Made by a program: the position numbers and the translations under genes. Shown here piece by piece: positions 57,045-64,000 of a stretch of 64,000 nucleotides of DNA; position 1 is the stretch's first letter, and every line of letters starts with the position of its first letter. The notes below the pieces were generated by a model. The model was not told the DNA's origin, ran no database searches, and saw only the letters and a list, made by a program, of their open reading frames with translations. The stretch comes from Wurfbainia villosa (lineage: Eukaryota; Streptophyta; Magnoliopsida; Zingiberales; Zingiberaceae). The stretch is taken from contig CM046004.1 of assembly GCA_025175895.1 (NCBI GenBank), positions 51,201,359 to 51,265,358 of the forward strand, read 5' to 3'.

Positions 57045-58354
57045 CATGGATAAGATATTCACTGAATAAAGTCAAGGCTCACTCGGGATTTAGTGTAGGA
57101 TCTTGAAGAAGCCTTTTCCACCCTTAGACGCTATACCATGAAGCTAAATCCAAAGAAGTGTTTGTTCGAGGCGAAGAGTGAAAAATTCCTAGGATACATT
57201 GTGACTGAGAAAGGATTGCAAGGTAATTCGGAAAAGATTCATGCTTCGTGTAATATAAAATCCCCCACCAACTTGTGGGAAACCTAGAAGTTGGTTGGGA
57301 GGATTATTTCATTGTCTCAGTTCATTGCCAGGTCAGCAGATCGAGGTTTACCCTTTTTTCGGATTCTAAGAAAAGCCACTCGGTTTTAATGGGATGAGAA
57401 GTGTGAACAAGCTTTCCAAGACCTAAAGAAATACCTGGCGGGACTCTCATTACTAGCTAAATCTATCTAAGGAGAACCATTGTGGGTGTATCTAGCCATA
57501 TCTGAGGGAGCTATCAGTTCCATTTTAGTAAGACAAGAAGGCACGCAACAACAGTCTATTTATTATACTAGTCACATATTGAAGGGGGATGAGTTGAGGT
57601 ACACTAAATTTGAAAAGCTGGCATATATACTCATCCTAACTGCTCGCAAATTAAGGTCGTACATCCTAGCTCATTTGGTGAATGTGCTGACAAATAGTGA
57701 GTTGAGTTGGATAGTCACCAAACCAAATTCCTCAGGGAGATTGGCCAAGTGGGCGGTAGAGTTAAGTGAGTATGATGTGCACTATCATCCCCGAACTGCC
57801 ATCAAGGCTCAGTCACTAGCAGATTTCTTAGTCAAAGTGCCCATGGATATGGAGAACAATTCGGTGAAAGAAAGAGAGAGGAAGAGTATTTGGGACATCT
57901 TTTGGATGGATCTTTAGGAGCTGGAGGAAGTGGAGTTGGAGTGGTACTAATATCTCTCTTAGATGAAGAAACCTATATCGCCATTCGTTTAGCGTATAAA
58001 GCATCCAATAATGAAGTGGAGTATGAGGCAATTCTGGCTGGATTACAGTTAGCTAGGGTAGTGGGAGCCACCTCAGTCATAATTCATTCAAATTCTCAAT
58101 TAGCTGTGTCACAACTCAAGGGTACTTTTTCCATTCGAGAGGATAGGTTACAGAAATACTTTGCGGCTTTTGAGAAACGAAAAACTCATTTTCAAGAAGT
58201 AACCCTAAAGCAAATCCCGAGAGAAGAGAATCGAAAAATAGATGAGTTTGCTCGGTTGGCTAGTGCCTTAGAGGGATCGAGGCTTTCAGATTTTGTCTGT
58301 GTGGAAGTTCCTCATTCCTTGGTGGTACATAATGTGGAAGACATTGATAGCGAG
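57045..58354 (+). pseudogene. Tat RT C-terminal part, RNase H and archaeal-type RNase H
   Basis: RT resumes at MDKIF and jumps to KSRLTRDL, so the segment that should carry the catalytic YVDD box is missing. It continues MKLNPKKCLFEAKSEKFLGY. RNase H (57480-57850) has WVYLAISEGAISSILVRQEG and YTKFEKLAYILILTARKL. The second RNase H (57890-58354) has LLDGSLGAGGSGVGVVLIS and NNEVEYEAILAGLQLARV. Its third acidic position reads HSNSQLAV, where SDSQL is usual. This dual RNase H identifies the Tat clade. Stops occur near 57285, 57388 and 57468. The Athila LTR follows at 58355. Confidence 0.88.
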
Positions 58355-59362
58355 TGCAACAACAATGAATCACTACTATCAATTTAATTACCAAATCCTC
58401 TCTATGCCAAAATAGCACAGGGAACAACTCGGATCGTCTCCCATGGAAGGCAACGGTGAAAGTCAGCTCTAGAGTAAAGATTTTTCTTAATAGGATGGGG
58501 GGTTTGGATTTGAGGATTATGCAACTACACAAGTTAATAGGAATTAAAGAAATAAACTATAACAATGAAATTAAATTCTGCAACTAACAATTAAATGTAC
58601 TTGAAGTAAAGGCTATTCTAGGAAGCAATTCATCAAACACATTGAACGCAAAATAACTAAACAACTACACAACTGAAAATTCATCCAATTTCAAATGTAA
58701 AGGAATTGACAACTATAAAGTAAATGTAACAAGCAACAAAATGAAGTAAACGATCATCCCACTAAGATATGTCTGAATAATGGATAGAATACTCCAACTA
58801 CGTTCAACGGAGCTCAATCGATTCTCCGGAGCAAAATGAATGGCGAAGATGATGCAAACTCCCAAATCTGGAAGCTTGGTGGTGACTCCTTGCTCTTTCG
58901 AATCCAGTGAAGTTTGGATGATGTCGTCGAGGCAGAACTCTTCCGTGAATCCACAAGAGAAGGTGATGGTCAGCTGGAAGGTGGAGAATATCGTCGGATT
59001 CTTCCGATGGAGTGGTTCTTCTTCGAATTCGATGAAGAAAGGGTGGTGGAGGGTTGTGGTGGCATGTGCTAGGGCTTAAAAGTGGAGAAGATGCCCTAAA
59101 ACCCTCTGAAAATCCATTTTATAGCCCCCCAAACGATGGTTTTTCACTGCGACACGACCGTGCCAAAAAAACACGACCGACCGTGTCACGTTCTGTGCAA
59201 AAACAATTTCTACTGCTATAGTAACTTTGCTACAATAATTTCAATGTAGATATAATGATTTTACTGTAGCTACAGTACCACGCCGTGCCAAAAAAAGGCA
59301 CGGCTGCCCATGCTTCATTCTGACCTCTTTCTTCCCGTGACTGCTACAGTATTAATATATCA
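58355..59362 (-). repeat. 3' LTR of the Athila element
   Basis: On the minus strand it begins TGATATATTAATACTGTAGC after the purine-rich GTATGCTTAAGTGTGGGAG and ends GTTGTTGCA. A minus-strand TATAAAAT is at 59123-59116. The ends are inferred from TG...CA and the adjoining purine tract; no partner LTR is in view. Confidence 0.6.
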
Positions 59363-61010
59363 CTCCCACACTTAAGCATACGAGCGGATTAATATATCAC
59401 GGAATAAATCAAAATAAATGCATCAAAATATGAGTTATCAATTCTCCCACACTTATTCTTGCACGTCTCAGGTAAGTATAAAAAACGACGAATAATCAAA
59501 TCCATTTTCCCCAAGCAATTCCTCCTAATATCATGAAAATCGAAAAAGGTAGTTACTTAGGGTTGTCAATCCACAAAAATCACGACATTCATGCATTTAG
59601 TTCTTGCATTAGTTAACAAGTATGGTGACTTCAATAAATCCTAAATAGACCAAGAATGATAAACCTTATCAGATCAATAAAGGTGGCTCTCATTCTCATA
59701 AGCATTACAAAGGTAGAGCTCACTCAAAGCTACTCAAGATGTTACACTACTATATGCTTGCTTATTTCCTACTCTCCACCACTTCAACCACATGAATGCA
59801 TGATTCAGAAGGACTTTCAAGAATTGCAATGAAGAACAAGCACAAGATATAAGAATGGCACAAATATTAGAATAGAAAGCAATGAAGACAAAAGGCAATT
59901 GAAATACTATCATGTTGCATTCAATGAAACAATGCTCATGCACATCTCCTTCCATTCTCAAAACTAACAACCATTATTGTTCTCCACATTCATGTTTGTC
60001 CACAAGAAACATACATTTGTACATCTCATGCAATGAATAAATAAATCTCATAACAAGAATCATTATCCATTCAAGAAAATAACACGTCATCTAAAAATAT
60101 CCACTTTTTTTTCTTTTTTTTTTCAAGTCAGTTTTTTTATGGGCACCCTAACATCAAGAATTATTCTCTTGTTTTTTTTTTCTATTTTTTTTTTTCAAAT
60201 TAGTTTTCTTTATCATTTTTTTTCATGACGTTCTCTTTTCTTAATGGTCTTTCAATGCAAATACACACTCACAGGAAAATAAAACATGACTCAACCATGG
60301 TGATCAAGCATTCACTCATGCACCATTCAAATCTAGCCTTTCTGCAATAAATCCTCAACTATGACTCTCCCAATCATTTCCTCCCCCACACTTAAATTTT
60401 ACCATCTCGAGCAATAGAACCAACATGATAAAGTTCAAATGTCTCAACATCGAAAGAATAACAAGACATGTCATAGAAGAAGGAGAAATGATAAAGGACA
60501 AGTGATGTCTATCTACATGGAAGAGTATATTCATTAAGAGCACATGTATCAAAAGAGTATCAACAAAGAATAATAAGGTGGCCTTCATCATAATCATCCA
60601 ACTTATGGTAATGTGATCTCGACAAGGAGAAAAGCAAGTTCTAAAGTGTCAATAATCATGAGTGCTACCCACATACAAGGAAAATAATCATGAAGGCTCA
60701 AATCCTCACTGGGTGTATGAAATAATCAAGCTTAGTCTATCAAAATTAAATTCAACACCACACAAGTAACCAAATGCAATCAATACAATCAATCATGTCC
60801 AATCGATCTCCAGGTTCGACAACCAAACTTAACTAGCTTTTATGACATCCAAGACTCGATTAAGAATGCTTAAAAAATTGAACTCGATATCCGATAAAAC
60901 CCAAGAATCGATTATTCAAAACTCAATAAAGAAACAAAACTGCGCAATAGAACTACGAAAGGAAAGTGTGTATGTGCAAAAAGAAAGAAGTGAAGAGAAA
61001 CAAGCTCCCC
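59363..61010 (-). other. Athila non-coding 3' region
   Basis: AT-rich and non-coding on both strands, with T-rich runs at 60100-60220. Minus-strand purine tracts (TTAAGTGTGGGGGAGGAA near 60400 and similar near 59450) are characteristic of the region between Athila pol/env and the 3' LTR. I see no env-like ORF. Confidence 0.6.
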
Positions 61011-62527
61011 TCAAGTAAGGTAAATATCAATCCACCAGGGAAGGGCAATCTTGCTAAAATTTCTGACGAATCTCCTGTAGAATCCTGCATGTCCAAGAAA
61101 AGAATGCACTTCCCACACCCGTAAGAGGTAAGATAACAAAGAAATAGTATCAATTTTCACAAGATCTACTTCAATATCCTTTTTAGAGACTATATGACCA
61201 AAAACTATGCCCCGTGTAACAATGAAATGACATTTTTCATAATTCAATACCAGGTCAGTCTCTATGCACCTATGTAAGACTCGTGGCAAACTATCCAAAT
61301 AGGTATCAAATGAGGTGCCATATACAGTAAAATCATCCATGAATACTTCCATGCAATGCTCTAATAGATCAGAAAAGATGCTTACCATACACCGCTGGAA
61401 GGTACCTGGAGCGTTGCAGAGCCCAAATGGCATACGTCGGTATGCAAAAGTTCCAAATGGGGATGTGAAGGTAGACTTCTCTTGATCCTCTGGTGCTATG
61501 GGAATATGAAAATAGCCTGTGTAGACATCTAAGAAACAATAATAGGATTTCCCTGCCAGCTTCTCCAACATCTGATCAATAAATAGTAGGGGTTAGTGAT
61601 CTTTCTTGGTGGCCTGGTTCATCTTGCGATAATCAATACAGACTCTCCATGCATTCTGCGGTCGTGTAGGGATCATCTCATCATGTCGATTCGCTACCAT
61701 GGTGATACCAGACTTCTTTGACACCATATGCACGAGACTGACCCACTGATTGTCGGAGATGGGGTATATGATACCAGCCGGAAGAAGCTTGGTTATCTAT
61801 GTCTTGATAACCTCTGATATAAGTGGGTTTAGTCTACGCTATGGTTGCCTCACTGGCCTCATGACGTCCTCTAAGAAAATCTGGTGCATGCACAAGGTAG
61901 GGATAATACTAGTATATCATCAATCATCCACCCAATAGCTTTCTGATGTTGTCTGAGAAGATCTAGCAGACACCGCTCCTGCTCTGGCTCAAGATCTCGA
62001 GCAATAATGATAGGTCTCTGCTCGTCTTCACCTAAGTATGCATACTTAAGGTGCTCAGGCAATGACTTCAATTCCATTCTAGGTGGTTAAACAGTCATCG
62101 AAAGCAATCTTTCTGATCCTTCTTCCACTGTAGATATCTCTATTTCCTTAGCAAAAATAGTCTCACAGAGTAAATCTAAGCCACCAACATCATCCTCTGC
62201 ATCACCTGCAGCACAACCAATGTCTCCCAATGAAATATCTGAACTGTCAAACATGCTCACCCAATCTGTGTCAATATGCTCAGCCTCCTCACAATCTAAC
62301 TCATCCAGAACATCTATGATCAAGAGTGAATGATCCTCAGCGGGATATCTCATTGCATATGGAATGCTGAACTGAACAACTGTGTCGCTAAACTCCATTG
62401 TAAGCGTTCTTGCACGTACATCAATTTTTGTCCTTGCTGTCTTCAGGAATGATCGTCCAAGAATCAGTGGAGGTTGGCCTGTATCCAAAATATAGAAATC
62501 CGCTGGAAAAATTAACTCTTTTACCAT
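61011..62527 (-). pseudogene. Athila protease and reverse transcriptase remnant
   Basis: Protease contains DFYILDTGQPPLILGRSFLK. A linker segment follows (LKSLPEHLKYAYLGEDEQRP). RT includes YYCFLDVYTGYFHIPIAPED, FGTFAYRRMPFGLCNAPGTF and the catalytic FMDDFTVYG, and continues to SFLGHAGFYRRFVRNFSKIA before breaking into non-coding DNA at about 61020. A frame change at 62085, a stop near 61595 and gaps in the first RT part mark it as dead. The PR and RT signatures are those of Athila elements. Confidence 0.88.
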
Positions 62528-62674
62528 GACTAATGTTGGATCGAAGCGGATCGCTAGAGGAGGGGGGGGTGAATAGCGATAAAAACTTTTCTTTTAAATC
62601 GTTCGATAGACAATTAAATGTAGCGGAAATGTAAATAAAAACTAAATGAGACAAATAGTTTTTTTACTTGGTTC

Positions 62675-62689
62675 GTAGCCTTCGGCTAC
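62675..62689 (-). other. R/U5 hairpin, variant stem
   Basis: On the minus strand GTAGCC-GAA-GGCTAC replaces the GGAACC/GGTTCC stem of the other Sirevirus LTRs. The flanks GGAGTA and CGAACCA are kept, so the pairing is conserved with different bases. Confidence 0.65.
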
Positions 62690-63112
62690 TACTCCAAGGC
62701 CCTAACGGTCCTAGACCGTGTACAGAGGGCAATTCACTAAAACACTCCTCCTCGTTGGAGGTAGGAGTTTTACGATTACAAAAGCCTTCGAAGCAAAAAG
62801 ATAGAGAGACAAACCCTCTCTTCTATTAAAGTAAAATGCAACGAAAAACCTCGATTAAAAAGAATTGCAATATTGAAAGCAATAACAAATTAAGATTATA
62901 CCAACAACTAAACAAAAGAAACTTTAAGCTAGGGTTGTTGGCAGCACTTCGTTGTTGTAGAGTCGTCGGAGAGTTGCAGTGTAATGGAGGCTTTTGAGCA
63001 CTTAGAATTAAGGATGAAACCCTAGGTTTGGCCCTCCTTTTATAGCCTTTAAGCCCCTCAATGAATGGGTCTTCAACCAATCACAAATGGGCACAAAACT
63101 CCTTGAAAAATG

Positions 63113-63310
63113 TGTTAGTGCTTATAAGCTCCACATATCTCCACAATGGTATGATATTGTCCACTTTGGGTCTAAGCCCTCATGGTTTTATTTTTGGGCT
63201 TTACCCAAAAGGCCTCATACCAATGGAGATATCTTTTTTCTTATAAGCACATGATCTTTTCCATGTCTTACCAATGTGGGACTTTGATTGTATTCCTCAT
63301 ACTCCCAACA
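63113..63310 (-). repeat. TRIM 3' LTR
   Basis: This is the left copy of the 198-bp repeat, with the purine tract on its inner side. It is the 3' LTR because the PBS is beside the right copy. Confidence 0.93.
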
Positions 63311-63548
63311 ATCCCCCCCTCAAACGAAGGACCACATTGGGCCCCCCCTCAAGCCTATCCCTCCTCGAAGGATTTTCTCTGCTTGATGTCCGATCTTCAA
63401 CCCACCAGGACTTCCTGCCAGTTGTTCGGTCCCCCCGACCCAACTAGACTTCCTTCCTAATGTCTGGTTCTCTTGATCCGGACGTGGGAGCTCAACTTCC
63501 TTCGTTCGAGGTTCATGGCTTGACATGGACCATGGCTCTGATACCAAT

Positions 63549-63746
63549 TGTTAGTGCTTATAAGCTCCACATATCTCCACAATGGTATGATATTGTCCAC
63601 TTTGGGTCTAAGCCCTCATGGTTTTATTTTTGGGCTTTACCCAAAAGGCCTCATACCAATGGAGATATCTTTTTTCTTATAAGCACATGATCTTTTCCAT
63701 GTCTTACCAATGTGGGACTTTGATTGTATTCCTCATACTCCCAACA
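63549..63746 (-). repeat. TRIM 5' LTR
   Basis: This is the right copy of the 198-bp repeat, followed on the minus strand by the Met-tRNA primer site after two bases. I found no difference from the left copy. Confidence 0.93.
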
Positions 63747-63788
63747 AAATGGTGATAAAGCTTGACTCCTCGAGGCTGATTTTTGACC

Positions 63789-63841
63789 ACCGGTTGAACT
63801 GGCCGGTTGAACTGGCACCGATTGAACTGGCCGGTTGAACT
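63789..63841. repeat. Short repeats of GGTTGAACTGGCC in the Sirevirus U3
   Basis: Four copies of (C)CGGTTGAACTGG or CCGATTGAACTGG occur with CC spacers. They occupy the same part of the LTR as the CAGTCGACTG palindromes in the other Sirevirus LTRs. Confidence 0.8.
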
Positions 63842-64000
63842 GATGGCCAAGATTTTTGACTACAATAAAGAGTTAGCTCAAAATATAAGCGGATTCGACG
63901 GCCACTTGCCGTCCGATCTCAACATAGACCTTCCATGAGAAGTCTTGGGTCGGATCGTCGCCTAAGATCATCCCTGTAAAGAGGATACGACCTCACTTAC

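Larger units (their letters stand above)
9330..58354 (+). mobile_element. Tat-lineage Ty3/gypsy element, host of the nest (interrupted, right end lost)
   Basis: Its pieces are the 5' LTR (9330-10267), a PBS (10273-10288), gag (10308-11518), the gag end plus protease and first half of RT (24276-25836), and the second half of RT, RNase H and an additional archaeal-type RNase H (57040-58354). Dual RNase H is diagnostic of the Tat clade (Ogre/Retand/Grande relatives). The interrupting elements are E1 (TSD GTATG) and the Sirevirus block (TSD AGTCT/AGGCT). The Athila LTR follows the second RNase H, so integrase, any antisense ORF and the 3' LTR are absent or out of view. Many stops, a missing YVDD box and altered catalytic residues show that it is dead. 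Confidence 0.85.
58355..62533 (-). mobile_element. Athila-lineage Ty3/gypsy element, 3' part, internally deleted
   Basis: On the minus strand the order is protease (62527-62087), linker (62077-61871), RT (about 61800-61011), a long non-coding region with TTAAGTGTGGGGGAGG-type purine tracts, and an LTR (58355-59362). RNase H and integrase are missing. The right part is cut by a Sirevirus LTR at 62534, and the 5' LTR and gag lie beyond it. Removal of the element should rejoin the Tat pol, but the other TSD copy is out of view. Confidence 0.8.
63113..63746 (-). mobile_element. TRIM (terminal-repeat retrotransposon in miniature), intact
   Basis: Two 198-bp direct repeats (63113-63310 and 63549-63746) begin TGTTAGTGCTTATAAGC and end CTCCCAACA. 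They look identical base for base. The TSD AAATG flanks the element (63108-63112 and 63747-63751). On the minus strand the PBS TGGTATCAGAGCCATG (63546-63531) lies next to the right repeat, and a purine tract (plus ATCCCCCCCTC at 63311-63321) lies next to the left one. The internal part is only 238 bp and has no ORF, so it must use enzymes of another element. I recall related sequences as widespread plant TRIMs. Confidence 0.95.
62534..64000 (-). repeat. Sirevirus LTR, minus strand, running off the window; hosts a TRIM
   Basis: On the minus strand it ends CTATTCACCCCCCCTCC then GATCCAACA at 62534, the typical Sirevirus LTR finish. It carries the hairpin GTAGCC-GAA-GGCTAC (62689-62675), a CTCCTACCTCCAACGAGGAG box (62768-62749) and TATAAAAGG (63044-63036). 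Repeats of a GGTTGAACTGGCC word occur at 63789-63841. It interrupts the Athila protease. The rest of the element, if any, lies to the right. Confidence 0.75.

Noticed and set aside
58840..59079. Open frame in the Athila LTR
   Set aside because: It lies on the strand opposite to the element and has no recognisable motif; an antisense shadow in an LTR.
59150..59320. CACGACCGTGCC repeats as a possible regulatory array
   Set aside because: Short imperfect repeats of this type are common in the transcribed part of Athila LTRs; not enough copies here to call a structured array.

Overview
This is plant nuclear DNA, most likely a monocot; Zingiberales would fit, but only weakly. Two spliced plant genes lie at the left, and the rest is a deep nest of plant LTR retrotransposons. 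There is no sign of bacterial, viral or organellar gene content.

Layout. (a) 1-3684: the 3' part of a Tat-lineage Ty3/gypsy element in + orientation, with a broken antisense ORF and its 3' LTR. It appears to sit in intron 1 of a VAMP72-type R-SNARE gene, whose first exon is at 3924-4113 on the minus strand. (b) 4715-8022: a complete seven-exon minus-strand gene for a HIPL1-like (hedgehog-interacting-protein-like) cell-surface protein of 691 residues. All reading frames and GT-AG junctions are consistent. (c) 8023-9329: AT-rich upstream DNA ending in a CACTA-like transposon fragment. (d) 9330-64000: nested retroelements.

The nest is resolved by target-site duplications (TSDs). A Tat Ty3/gypsy element (5' LTR at 9330) was hit in its gag zinc knuckle by an Angela-like Ty1/copia element (E1, 11519-24270, TSD GTATG). 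E1 in turn received a 3.48-kb solo LTR (13737-17216, TSD GTGCG). The Tat RT gene was hit by Sirevirus-lineage material (25837-57039, TSD AGTCT/AGGCT). That block holds three copies of one other copia family (E2): a truncated minus copy (E2-1, 25849 to about 30648), a long minus copy (E2-2, 31190-49112, TSD GGGAT), and a plus copy nested inside it (E2-3, 34181-43122, TSD CTAAA). The Tat element resumes at 57040 with RNase H and a second, archaeal-type RNase H. It is then interrupted by a deleted minus-strand Athila element (58355-62533). Athila is itself cut by a minus-strand Sirevirus LTR that runs off the window. A 634-bp TRIM with LTRs that I read as identical and TSD AAATG (63113-63746) is inserted in that LTR and is probably the youngest insertion.

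No retroelement here looks autonomous. All coding regions carry stops, frameshifts, deletions or lost catalytic residues. The two plant genes are the only ones likely to serve the organism. The most unusual signal is a small hairpin in the R/U5 part of both Tat (gypsy) and Sirevirus (copia) LTRs. Its stem sequence changes with compensation while its flanks stay constant. Coordinates were read by eye; LTR edges without TSDs are approximate.
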